Assembly (NCBI GenBank): GCA_019414565.1
Contig: DXLU01000013.1
Span: forward strand, 1 to 43,148
Direction: 5' to 3'
DNA: 43,148 nt
DNA from: Collinsella sp.
Lineage (GTDB): Bacteria; Actinomycetota; Coriobacteriia; Coriobacteriales; Coriobacteriaceae
The notes under the pieces are model-generated. The model saw nothing but the letters and a program-made list of their open reading frames with translations. It did no database searches and was not told the DNA's origin. This document shows positions 24,477 through 31,564 of this stretch, one piece after another; position 1 is the stretch's first letter; each line of letters opens with the position of its first letter. The position numbers were made by a program, and so were the translations under genes.

Positions 24477-24616
24477 ACCGGTTTACTACGCTGATTCCCG
24501 GATTTCCGACCTCACGCTTACTTTCGCATAACGGGCAGGCGATCTACCTGCGGTTTTACGAGCGGCGAATTCGGTGTGCTCAGCCACACTCAATCCAACG
24601 TAGTAAACCGGCATGA
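24477..24616. repeat. Inverted-repeat-ended element, copy 2
   Basis: CCGGTTTACTACG (24478-24490) pairs with CGTAGTAAACCGG (24599-24611). The 108-base interior shares CTACCTGCGGTTTT, then C.A.CGG.GAA and GGTG.GCTC-like spots with copy 1, while much else has diverged. The same AAATGGCA follows both copies on the right. Conserved ends, length and a central motif with a diverged interior suggest constraint rather than a recent insertion. Confidence 0.55.
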
Positions 24617-24679
24617 TTTTAAAATGGCACTTAATTACTAACAGCATATAAAGTATTAAAATTGCTCACATTGAAATTA

Positions 24680-25834
24680 TTACTTACCAATACCAAGCCA
24701 ATTGCACAGAACGTTGGCCCGCAATCTGGTCTCAGCGCATCTCATCGCCTCGGTTTTTGGTTTGTAGCACAACTCCAATCGCTCACACACACTGTGAATG
24801 ATGGCATCAAGCTGATCGTGATCATTGAGCATGTCATGGGTTACAAGAAATACGTCGTATCCCATGCTTTGCAATGCTGTCATTCGGGTGGCATCGTGGT
24901 CAAGCACGGCGCCCGATCCATGAATAACCTCACCTTGAAGTTCGATAATCACGGCCTTCATTGTTATTGGGTTTACGATGACGATATCGCCGTAACAGAT
25001 TTTCTGACCTGCGATTTTCCGAGCTGAATTCGACAGCGGTGTTAGGTCGTTGACGAATATGTTTTTAAACTCCGCTCCGCCAGCACGCCTCGGACGACTT
25101 AGCAACATTATTCCAGCAACTTCTAGCGGGGATGCAGCAATACCCATTACCTGCTGTGCGGCTTCGTAGAATTGCTTTCCCCACATCCCGTCCCTAACTT
25201 TCGCTGCAAATCTGTGCAGTTCTTCTATTTCAATAAGAGGCTTTCTCATCCAGAGCGATGTGCCCTTTCCGTTAGCTTTATTTCCGGATCCGTTATCCTG
25301 CTGCCCACTTTGATTATTATCATTATCCTTCTGGTGCTTCTGAGCATAGACTCGCTTCCATGGGGCCTCGTCTTGTGTTTCGTCTAGTTCAAACAGACTT
25401 TCTGTGGTGTACTGCTCTTCTTCTGATTTAGCCTGCTCAAGTGCCATGTCGACCGCGGGCGATGGTTTAAAAACCGAGAACCATCCGCAAAACTCGTACA
25501 TAGCCAGAACCAAGTCGCATGAAGAAACGCTTCGAGTCATGGTGAATAGCGTATTAAGAGGGTCTGTGACGCTAAAGCCCATACCCGTGTCGATGGAAAC
25601 TTTCTCTGTATAGGCGCTGTTCCATCGGATGGTCCGTCTTGTCTCGGAATGCAGGTTGCTTCGTGTTGATGCTGCTGTGATGACTGGCGTCTTGAGGACG
25701 TCGGTTACGAAAGGGGCTTGGGATAGGGTTCGCCAGCCGTCATCGGAGCTGGGTATGCGCGGGTAGAGGTCGCGCACCTGCGGTGGGCAGCGCCAATAGC
25801 GGAATGCGGTGTTTGCGCAGACGATTTCGTCCAT
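24680..25834 (-). CDS. Hypothetical protein with DUF559-like (PD-(D/E)XK) C-terminal region
   Basis: A 384-aa product. The N-terminal half starts MDEIVCANTAFRYWRCPPQ and resembles the substrate-facing part of AbiEi-type/DUF559 proteins common in Coriobacteriia. A low-complexity Asn/Gln/Lys linker lies near residues 165-195. The C-terminal part has ITMKAVIIELQGEVIHG, then HDATRMTALQSMGYDVFLVT, which follows the endonuclease-like pattern of DUF559 (acidic strand, ExQ in place of ExK, then D..R...L...GY.V). GGGGAGG precedes the ATG. No partner toxin is adjacent. A defence or antitoxin role is possible, but the catalytic Lys is replaced by Gln, so nuclease activity is doubtful. Confidence 0.6.
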   Translation of the reverse strand: MDEIVCANTAFRYWRCPPQVRDLYPRIPSSDDGWRTLSQAPFVTDVLKTPVITAASTRSNLHSETRRTIRWNSAYTEKVSIDTGMGFSVTDPLNTLFTMTRSVSSCDLVLAMYEFCGWFSVFKPSPAVDMALEQAKSEEEQYTTESLFELDETQDEAPWKRVYAQKHQKDNDNNQSGQQDNGSGNKANGKGTSLWMRKPLIEIEELHRFAAKVRDGMWGKQFYEAAQQVMGIAASPLEVAGIMLLSRPRRAGGAEFKNIFVNDLTPLSNSARKIAGQKICYGDIVIVNPITMKAVIIELQGEVIHGSGAVLDHDATRMTALQSMGYDVFLVTHDMLNDHDQLDAIIHSVCERLELCYKPKTEAMRCAETRLRANVLCNWLGIGK

Positions 25835-26202
25835 TTGCGCCTCCCCTGGTATCGGCCGTAGGCCATGCGGTTGTGGTCGTGGACGATTATCTACTGGGGC
25901 ATCATGCGGTTAAGTACCGGAAGCTGACCAAACGCTGACCAAAAAATGGATGGGATGTGTTGAAAGGTTGTCACGAGGCGTGAATGTGCTGGTACGAGCT
26001 GTGAGCCAGTGGTCTTTTTCTCCACAATTGCGTATGAATCATGCAAAGAATTCATTGAAAGAGCGCGTGAACCATTTTCAAAATGTTCGACGACGTCACT
26101 CTATAGTTGGCCAACGAACGAAAATTATATTCAATATGTAGGAACTATGAAGGGTTTGCGATCAATAAAAAATAGGACCCCATGCTAATAAAAATCGAAA
26201 AT
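25835..26202. other. Intergenic region without a supported gene
   Basis: I see no supported gene. A direct repeat GCTGACCAAA occurs near 25921 and 25932. A short plus-strand frame (25950-26141) has no ribosome binding site or recognisable motif and I do not call it. The sequence becomes A/T-rich towards 26200. Confidence 0.4.
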
Positions 26203-26240
26203 TTGGTGTCAGTTTTGGTGTCACCCTTGGTGTCAAATAG
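26203..26240 (+). repeat. Triple TTGGTGTCA repeat, possible relic integrase tail
   Basis: TTGGTGTCA occurs at 26203-26211, 26215-26223 and 26227-26235, a period of 12 bases. In one frame it reads KFGVSFGVTLGVK and ends in TAG at 26238. The repeat lies beside the 3' end of tRNA-Val, the usual place for an integrase gene of an element inserted in a tRNA, so it may be the last trace of one; no integrase catalytic motif is left. Confidence 0.3.
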
Positions 26241-26243
26241 AAA

Positions 26244-26276
26244 AAGGCCAGAGGCTTAATACCTCTGACCTGCGCT
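26244..26276 (-). terminator. Terminator of tRNA-Val
   Basis: On the minus strand GGTCAGAGG and CCTCTGGCC form a 9-bp stem (one G-U) around TATTAAG, followed by TTTTT, just after the tRNA. Confidence 0.85.
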
Positions 26277-26281
26277 TTTGA

Positions 26282-26356
26282 TGGTGGGCGATACAAGATT
26301 CGAACTTGTGACCCCATCCGTGTGAAGGATATGCTCTACCCCTGAGCCAATCGCCC
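26282..26356 (-). tRNA. tRNA-Val (anticodon CAC)
   Basis: A 75-base cloverleaf with encoded CCA. Acceptor GGGCGAT pairs with ATCGCCC; the anticodon stem TATCC/GGATG closes loop TTCACAC, giving CAC, which reads GTG codons. T-arm ACAAGTTCGAATCTTGT is standard. Confidence 0.94.
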
Positions 26357-26376
26357 GTCGCCTTTCGGCAAAAGAG

Positions 26377-26406
26377 ATACTAACATAGCCGTGCGCGGTT
26401 TACCAA
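26377..26406 (-). promoter_or_regulatory. Possible promoter of tRNA-Val
   Basis: On the minus strand TTGGTA (26401-26406) and TAGTAT (26377-26382) are 18 bases apart and lie about 20 bases upstream of the tRNA 5' end. Confidence 0.5.
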
Positions 26407-26494
26407 GAACTTTTTGCCCTCGATTATAAATTCGTGAGAGCAAACCGCACTGTTTCAACCCAGTCAACCAACAAAACCGCAGCTTAACCACCCT

Positions 26495-27283
26495 TTATCG
26501 TTTAATCCACGAGGACTCGGGACGGCAGATAAGTCGCGCGTTGTTGTAAGCCATGTCGAGCGTGAGACAGGTACGCGCTGCGTAGAAACCGTCCTCGCGC
26601 TGGATGGTCAGCGCCAGCTCGGGCTTGTCGCCGGTCAGGCACAGCGGCAAGAGCAGCTGGATCCGGCCGCCGTAGAACTGCGGCACAGCGAGCGTGTAGT
26701 TTGCGGCGGCGCGGCGGGCGGCCTCGACGACGGCGCCCTCAAAAGCGCGGCGCAGCAGCAGCGAGTTGTCCTCCCCCATCAGGCTGGCGGGGATGCGCGT
26801 AAGGTTCTCCTCGTCGCCCAGAATGTGGTCGATGTTGGAGCGGATGGGCAGTCGATAGTCAAAGACCAGCTCGGAGGGGTCCTCGGCAAAGCGCACGCGG
26901 CACGGCAGGTACTCAAACGAGACCAGCATGGGGTCGCTCTCCTTAAAGAAGCCCTTCAAAAACCAGCGCTGGCGCGCGTCGGGCTTGGTGTTGGGCTCAA
27001 ACAGGCCGTAGATGGTCTCATAGCGACGCGTGTACAGGCCGGTATTGAACAGGCAGCGGTCATCGTCGAACACCAGCGGCAGGTTGGACGGCCCGGCCTG
27101 GTCCAAGTCACGCTCGGTCAGGAACACCGCGCGGCTAAACGAAAACGACAGGTAGTTTTTGAGGATGCGATTGCCGGGACCCCAGTCCTCGGGGTCGGCG
27201 AGGTCGACCAAGCGGTCGTAGCAGGGCTCGGGGCAAAACGCGAAGTCGTACACATTGCTGCACAGAGTGCTGGGGATCTCCAT
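26495..27283 (-). CDS. DUF3825 domain protein
   Basis: About 262 aa and DUF3825-like throughout: PEDWGPGNRILKNYLSFSFS, DDDRCLFNTGLYTRRYETIY, RSNIDHILGDEENLTRIP and, near the C-terminus, FYGGRIQLLLPLCL. DUF3825 proteins are widespread, cytoplasmic and of unknown function. The start is uncertain: ATG 27283 is preferred because it begins the conserved part, but no good ribosome binding site is visible; a TTG at 27298 would add five residues. It lies downstream of the Doc-like gene on the same strand with a 45-bp gap. Its codon use (G/C-rich) resembles the core genes rather than the island around it. Confidence 0.75.
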   Translation of the reverse strand: MEIPSTLCSNVYDFAFCPEPCYDRLVDLADPEDWGPGNRILKNYLSFSFSRAVFLTERDLDQAGPSNLPLVFDDDRCLFNTGLYTRRYETIYGLFEPNTKPDARQRWFLKGFFKESDPMLVSFEYLPCRVRFAEDPSELVFDYRLPIRSNIDHILGDEENLTRIPASLMGEDNSLLLRRAFEGAVVEAARRAAANYTLAVPQFYGGRIQLLLPLCLTGDKPELALTIQREDGFYAARTCLTLDMAYNNARLICRPESSWIKR

Positions 27284-27328
27284 GTGGTGTCCAATCAATT
27301 CATTAACCGGCGTGCGGATGCTTAGATT

Positions 27329-27844
27329 CTATACGAGCGACAGATCGCCCGTGCCCGCAACGAATCCGCAGCGCAGCTCTTCGGCTAGCTCGCTGTTCGT
27401 GCGGCGACTGGAAACGAGGTCCTGGATCCAGGCGTAGTACTGGTTGTCTTTTGGTTCGGGGCTGTCAGACAGCACGACCGGAGCGCCTGCGAACCTTAAG
27501 ACGGACAACGCAAAGACAAGGCTGGTTCGTTTGTTACCGTCTTCAAAGATGTGGTCCTTGACCATGTGCTCGGCCACGTAGGTGACCTGGTCAAAGATGT
27601 CTGCGAAGCGATCGGCCGGCGATTGACCGAATATCGTACAGAATGCACCCGCAAGCACGGACTCGACGCGTCCAAGCTCAAGCGCGGCCCGGTCGCCTGT
27701 GGCGTCGGTTGTATAGCAGCGCCCGACCGTCATCAGCGTGCTGTGCAGGCGCATCACGGCCGCGGCCATATCTTCGAGCGAACCGGCATCATCGAGCACG
27801 AGCGGCGCGAACGGATGCGCTCCCCGCTTCGTGTCCGCCATCAT
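27329..27844 (-). CDS. Fic/Doc-family toxin
   Basis: A 171-aa Fic-fold protein with the Doc-type motif HIFEDGNKRT (His98, Asp102, Gly103, Asn104, Arg106). Doc enzymes inactivate EF-Tu by phosphorylation; related Fic enzymes add AMP, so the exact reaction here is an inference. The Fic core helices are complete and the length fits Doc plus a short N-terminal helix. ATG 27844 has GGAG five bases upstream and overlaps the stop of a small upstream frame (ATGA), the arrangement expected for an antitoxin-toxin pair. A second ATG follows directly. Confidence 0.85.
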   Translation of the reverse strand: MMADTKRGAHPFAPLVLDDAGSLEDMAAAVMRLHSTLMTVGRCYTTDATGDRAALELGRVESVLAGAFCTIFGQSPADRFADIFDQVTYVAEHMVKDHIFEDGNKRTSLVFALSVLRFAGAPVVLSDSPEPKDNQYYAWIQDLVSSRRTNSELAEELRCGFVAGTGDLSLV

Positions 27845-28026
27845 GAGTTCTCCAAGAGCCTGAGCGCGTTGGGCATGTTCGAAATGGTCAGCCGAATAGC
27901 TTCGTCGATTGACGTGGTGCCGCCGAGCAAAATCGGTGATGCTGAATTTGCCACGTGCGCAGTTGAATGATCTTCTTGAGCAACGCAATCAGCGCCGTCA
28001 TCTTGTTGAACATGGCTCCAAGGCAT
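27841..28026 (-). CDS. Small overlapping frame before the Doc toxin (possible antitoxin)
   Basis: A 61-aa product starting at ATG 28026, with GAGGAG six bases upstream and its TGA overlapping the Doc start. The C-terminal half (TSIDEAIRLTISNMPNALRL) looks like an amphipathic helix. No known antitoxin fold is evident. The N-terminal half reads poorly, while another frame there reads MFNKMTALIALLKKIIQLRT, so an old frameshift may have joined two parts. A Phd-like role is inferred only from position and coupling. Confidence 0.4.
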   Translation of the reverse strand: MPWSHVQQDDGADCVAQEDHSTAHVANSASPILLGGTTSIDEAIRLTISNMPNALRLLENS

Positions 28027-28037
28027 GTCTGACTCCT

Positions 28038-28727
28038 CTATAGTTTTACAGACGAAATAGCCTGCGAGTCGTACTCCAGAGCAATCGGTTGCCAGACGAG
28101 GTCTTCGATGGTGCAGTTTAGGGTGTCTGCAAGCGCCAATGCCGAGGAAACCGAGGCGCGGCGTAGGTCGAGCTGGTTCTGCTCGTAGAGTTGTATGGCG
28201 CGAAGCTTAACCCCCGATTGGGCGGCGAGCTGTTTTTGCGTTAGTCCGGCAGCCTTTCGTGCCGCCTTGAGGCCCTTTTTGTCCGCTTGGGCGTTGTTCC
28301 ATTTTTCGATGACAATCTGGGCGAATTTATCTTCGGAGGCCTCGTGGAGCGGATGGTACGAGCCGATGATCCAATCGAGCGGAGCGACTTCGAGTAGCTT
28401 ATTAAAGCCCAAGCTGCTCATCCATTGCGTATAGGCCATAACCCACCCCGCCCAATACTGAGGCGAACGGTCGAACGGATAGGTCTCCCTACATCTGACG
28501 GGGGTCAGTCCCGCATGGGCGATAATATCGCGCGCGAGCTCGTCGCCCGCCATACCGCAGACGACGCGAGGCATACCGCGCTCAAACTGTTTCATCTCAA
28601 GAGCGTTCGACATGATCGCCGTCAACTCGGCTGGAGTCAGCCCTTGGTCACAGAGAGCAAAATCGACCGCCTCGCCCAGCGTTCTCATTGCATCCTCGAG
28701 ATACATCTCACTGTAGGCGTAGGTCAT
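28038..28727 (-). CDS. XRE-type regulator, antitoxin partner of the DUF3990 protein
   Basis: A 229-aa protein. Residues about 1-75 form an N-terminal domain (LCDQGLTPAELTAIM, QFERGMPRVVCGMAGDELA) of the kind found with DUF3990 partners. The C-terminus carries a helix-turn-helix of the XRE/Cro type (about 153-210: LKAARKAAGLTQKQLAAQSG and AIQLYEQNQ). It overlaps the end of the DUF3990 gene by 20 bases and should be coupled to it. It is the likely DNA-binding antitoxin that represses the operon, probably through the palindrome at 29389-29441. Confidence 0.8.
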   Translation of the reverse strand: MTYAYSEMYLEDAMRTLGEAVDFALCDQGLTPAELTAIMSNALEMKQFERGMPRVVCGMAGDELARDIIAHAGLTPVRCRETYPFDRSPQYWAGWVMAYTQWMSSLGFNKLLEVAPLDWIIGSYHPLHEASEDKFAQIVIEKWNNAQADKKGLKAARKAAGLTQKQLAAQSGVKLRAIQLYEQNQLDLRRASVSSALALADTLNCTIEDLVWQPIALEYDSQAISSVKL

Positions 28728-29376
28728 CGCCCGTCATCCCCTCTCGAATGATATCGACGATACGTATTCCCTCAAACGGGTTTTCGGCAAGGAGCTCCCG
28801 ATACTGCGCCCTTGCCGCTTCATCTCGTTCCTTGGCCAATGGACCATATAGAGCTTGCTGCGCACGTTCAAATCCAGCAAAACGAATGCTCTTAAACGCA
28901 CGCTCGCTTTTGAGCACAATCTGCTCCCCCAGGTTACCGAGCCTCATAGATCGTCCAAGCTGATCGACGGTGATCGTATTGTTTACAAAAGCTCTGGCAT
29001 AGCTAAAGTACGAGTCGTCCGCACGCCACCCCCTTATTACGTCGCAAGTGCTCGTCTGAGGTAGAAAGTGATCATGGAGATATTCGCACGCCCCCGCGGC
29101 AATGGCGGTATCTTTGCGAAAAGAACGATGCTCAACGAGCAACGCTATCCAATGCAGGACGCAATATTGCGGCGATAGCAAGTCGAGAACTTTGAGATCG
29201 GCTATATCGAGTTCATAGCGATTCGCAAAGCCATCGGCATCCCGAGAGCATGCCCATTCCCTTGCAAGGTCGAGGCTCTCTGTGCAATAGAATCCCTGTC
29301 CATAGTCGTTATGGATTTTCCCCAGGCCAAGCTGGGGAGCCTCAATGATTTTCTGAGAACCATGCCATAGTTCCAC
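28708..29376 (-). CDS. DUF3990 ADP-ribosyltransferase-like toxin
   Basis: A 222-aa protein that begins MELWHGSQKIIEAPQLGLGK, followed by NDYGQGFYCTESLDLAREWA. This is the DUF3990 signature, related in fold to ADP-ribosyltransferases (His-Gly-Ser strand, then D.G.GFY with aromatic residues). Targets of such toxins are mostly unknown. The GTG start at 29376 has AGGAG seven bases upstream. It is the first gene of an operon with the XRE protein, and its promoter coincides with a large palindrome. Assignment as a toxin is by family and context. Confidence 0.8.
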   Translation of the reverse strand: MELWHGSQKIIEAPQLGLGKIHNDYGQGFYCTESLDLAREWACSRDADGFANRYELDIADLKVLDLLSPQYCVLHWIALLVEHRSFRKDTAIAAGACEYLHDHFLPQTSTCDVIRGWRADDSYFSYARAFVNNTITVDQLGRSMRLGNLGEQIVLKSERAFKSIRFAGFERAQQALYGPLAKERDEAARAQYRELLAENPFEGIRIVDIIREGMTGDDLRLQ

Positions 29377-29388
29377 GCGAGTCTCCTA

Positions 29389-29441
29389 ACAGGTATCGCC
29401 CTAGCGATAGTATAACATACTATCGCTAGGGCGATACCTGT
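29389..29441. promoter_or_regulatory. 53-bp perfect palindrome at the promoter of the DUF3990/XRE operon
   Basis: A 25-bp arm (29389-29413, starting ACAGGTATCGCC) is repeated exactly inverted at 29417-29441 with three central bases AAC. On the minus strand TATACT lies in the centre and can serve as a -10. Each arm itself contains TATCGCCCTAGCGATA, a smaller palindrome with a mismatch. It lies 12 bases before the GTG start and is probably the operator for the XRE protein; it would also fold as a strong hairpin in RNA. Confidence 0.75.
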
Positions 29442-29574
29442 ATTCAAATAGCAAGAGGGTGTCTGGAACCGAGTTTGAGTTCAATACTTGCTTCTAAGGC
29501 TCGCCGAGTCCGGAAGTATGCGACAAAATTCAGACTTGCTGATCATGCCGGAGCACACTAACGCCTCGTCCTGC

Positions 29575-29874
29575 TTACAGAGCTTCATAGACACGCACCT
29601 CATCTTTCTCGATGCTTTTGCGGAATGCCGGGCGCATGTGCGCTGGTGGGTTGGTGACGATATCAACCTTTCGCCCAAGTTCCCTCTCGAGCTCATGGGA
29701 GAGTTCGTAAAGCGTGCCGAACGTCATGGTGTTGCCGCAGACTAGGCGCAAGTCAATATCGCTATCGGGCGTTTGTTCGCCTCGGGCAAACGAGCCAAAT
29801 AAATAGGCTTCGCTGACGTCGTATTGAGCCAGCACGCGGGATACCGCGGATGATATGTAATCAAATGAAATCAT
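29575..29874 (-). CDS. MNT-type nucleotidyltransferase (orphan)
   Basis: A 99-aa minimal nucleotidyltransferase with AYLFGSFARGEQTPDSDIDL: the GS motif at G27/S28 and the acidic pair D39/D41. MNT proteins are normally antitoxins of HEPN ribonucleases, which they inactivate by adding AMP. No HEPN gene is adjacent: the downstream 110 bases hold only a short frame without the R-x4-6-H motif. It may be a remnant or act with a remote partner. It is on the same strand as the neighbouring hypothetical genes. Confidence 0.8.
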   Translation of the reverse strand: MISFDYISSAVSRVLAQYDVSEAYLFGSFARGEQTPDSDIDLRLVCGNTMTFGTLYELSHELERELGRKVDIVTNPPAHMRPAFRKSIEKDEVRVYEAL

Positions 29875-29938
29875 GTCTCAATTGGGCGATTAACAGTAGA
29901 ACGTCCGAGGGCCAGCGCCGAAACCGCCGGTCTGGCTT

Positions 29939-30142
29939 TTACCGTTCTGCAAGCTCGAAGATAAACGGAGCGTTTGATCTAGCGAACTCGGTCAAAAAAT
30001 CCAGATCGTCGGTAGAAAATCCTTCGACGTTGAACCATTTGGTCACAGGCAAGAAGCATTCCGCATGGTCAATGCCAAGGTCAACCGGACGCTCGACGGC
30101 TACGCGAACGGTCCCGTCATCCCTAGCATAAGCAGAGTTCAT
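29939..30142 (-). CDS. Small hypothetical protein
   Basis: A 67-aa acidic product (DFLTEFARSNAPFIFELAER at the end). ATG 30142 has GGCGGAG two to three bases upstream, and the start lies 18 bp after the stop of the preceding frame. No motif is recognised. It may be the last gene of the 31.3-29.9 kb operon or the leftover part of a longer decayed gene. Confidence 0.4.
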   Translation of the reverse strand: MNSAYARDDGTVRVAVERPVDLGIDHAECFLPVTKWFNVEGFSTDDLDFLTEFARSNAPFIFELAER

Positions 30143-30159
30143 TACTCCGCCTCGCTGTT

Positions 30160-30683
30160 CTAAATAAACTCTCCCGTCTCCAGGTCTACGAAGTCCGCGA
30201 GCTTTATCTTTCCGGAGAAGCCGCTCCCCTTGTACTTTCCTGCATAGGTCTCAGAGTCGAACTTGAACGAAATGTTATACAGCTTGCCGCTCTTTGTCTT
30301 CCTGATCAGCCTGTTTTCCAGCATGTAGCTCAGTACCCTCTTATGGCCTTCTCTATCGTTACCGTTTAGGTAAAAGCAGCAGACACCTTGTTTCGAGCCC
30401 GCCGCGATGAGCGTTTCGGGGTTCGAGTATTTGGCATCTACGACGACGCCATCAAGAACTGCCGTTCCGACGATGTCGTCCATGAGGACGGTTTGAATGG
30501 AGAGAAGAAGAACATCCATTTGCCGCATTGGACGGGATCTATGTCGTGGATTCGTTCCTTATTGGTAAACCAGATCCACGAGTAAGATTGAACTCTGATA
30601 ATAGAGCCAGAATCGTTTAGAGGTGTTTCTTCGACGGACGGCGTTCATTCCTCGTTGTTGCCTGTGTTATTTGAGCCTGCCAT
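30160..30683 (-). pseudogene. Decayed hypothetical gene with TGA and a frameshift
   Basis: From ATG 30683 the frame reads 12 residues, then TGA (30645-30647), then continues IIRVQSYSWIWFTNKERIHD up to GKWMFFF near 30500. There the coding sense passes to another frame that begins MDDIVGTAVLDGVVVDAKYS and ends at 30160 with IKLADFVDLETGEFI. Joined, the pieces form one protein of about 170 aa with GVCCFYLNGNDREGHKRVLS and RKTKSGKLYNISFKFD, a pattern I associate with a widespread family of unknown function. One nonsense codon and one single-base shift (between about 30484 and 30520) explain the break. Confidence 0.65.
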
Positions 30684-30706
30684 TTCATTTATCCTAACAT
30701 TCGCCC

Positions 30707-31297
30707 TTAATAAAGCTCTTCGCCAGCAGCCTCGAGCGCTTGTATCGCTGCGCGTTTTAGCTCATTGAGACTTTCGTAGCCGCTTCCCGACAGCGGGATT
30801 ATTCGTACGTTGAATGAGTCACCGTACTTGTAGTCGGCATACACATCGCAATTACCCCTACCGAGAAACTGTATGGCCACCCGATCAATTGCCTTTGCGC
30901 TTTGGCCTAAGTAGTACAGATCCTTGGTTGCATTATGAACAATGAAGATGCCAGTAATTTCGCCTTGCTGTGTCAGGGCCTTTCGCTGAGCCATAAACTC
31001 TTCCGCGCTCGCGGCGATTTGAGGATCATCTTCTAGGAGCGATTGGCGTAGCCCCAGCAGTTTTTCTTGTTGCTTTGATGCCGTAATAACAAGAAGGATC
31101 CCGTCCACAAAAAAGAACAAGCCAAAGAGCAAGAAAGGAAAAGAAAGCGAGCCATATATGCTGGCACTCGATGACAGAGCGGAAAAGAGACCGACAATTG
31201 CCAATACAAGACCAGTAGCGCTGAAGACTTTTCCGATCTGGATGAGCCTTCTTGGAGGGGCCGATGCGACGGTTTTGATTTGATAGTAGTTCCTCAT
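30707..31297 (-). CDS. Membrane-anchored GIY-YIG-like protein
   Basis: A 196-aa protein with two hydrophobic segments at the N-terminus (about 25-43 and 48-71) and a C-terminal cytoplasmic domain (about 113-196) matching the GIY-YIG fold: GIFIVHNATKDLYYLGQS, then R139 and the DVYADYKYGDSF segment, with Glu179 in the last helix. GIF and YYLG replace the textbook GIY and YVG. Most GIY-YIG domains cut DNA; anchoring to the membrane would suit a DNA-uptake or phage-DNA-directed role, which is inference only. It heads a run of minus-strand genes with the decayed gene at 30160-30683. Confidence 0.65.
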   Translation of the reverse strand: MRNYYQIKTVASAPPRRLIQIGKVFSATGLVLAIVGLFSALSSSASIYGSLSFPFLLFGLFFFVDGILLVITASKQQEKLLGLRQSLLEDDPQIAASAEEFMAQRKALTQQGEITGIFIVHNATKDLYYLGQSAKAIDRVAIQFLGRGNCDVYADYKYGDSFNVRIIPLSGSGYESLNELKRAAIQALEAAGEELY

Positions 31298-31367
31298 GGT
31301 ATGACTCCAGTGATAATGGCAATTGGGTCAAAATGAAGCTTTATAAACGGCAGCATTTGGATTGCAA

Positions 31368-31538
31368 TTATCTTATCGCTCTGGCAGTTGGGGTGTAAGG
31401 CTCAACATCGGTAGCAGATCGAGAGGCAGTCGAGCTAAACAAAATAGTGCCGTCGCAGCGATAGCTGATACGGCACCAATCTCTAAGAAAATGATTTAGT
31501 AGAAGGCTAAAGACTTCTGCAATAGCTGCATTAACCAC
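31368..31538 (-). CDS. Doubtful small frame in the gap behind the LPXTG gene
   Basis: A GTG at 31538 preceded by AGGGGA opens a 56-aa frame (FSLLLNHFLRDWCRISYRCD) ending at 31368. It could be real or chance; no family is recognised. The rest of 31298-31564 shows nothing further. Confidence 0.2.
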   Translation of the reverse strand: MVNAAIAEVFSLLLNHFLRDWCRISYRCDGTILFSSTASRSATDVEPYTPTARAIR

Positions 31539-31564
31539 TCCCCTGGCCTCGCTTAAACTGGGCC

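Noticed and set aside
25950..26141. 63-codon plus-strand frame
   Set aside because: No ribosome binding site, no motif and mixed composition; likely chance.
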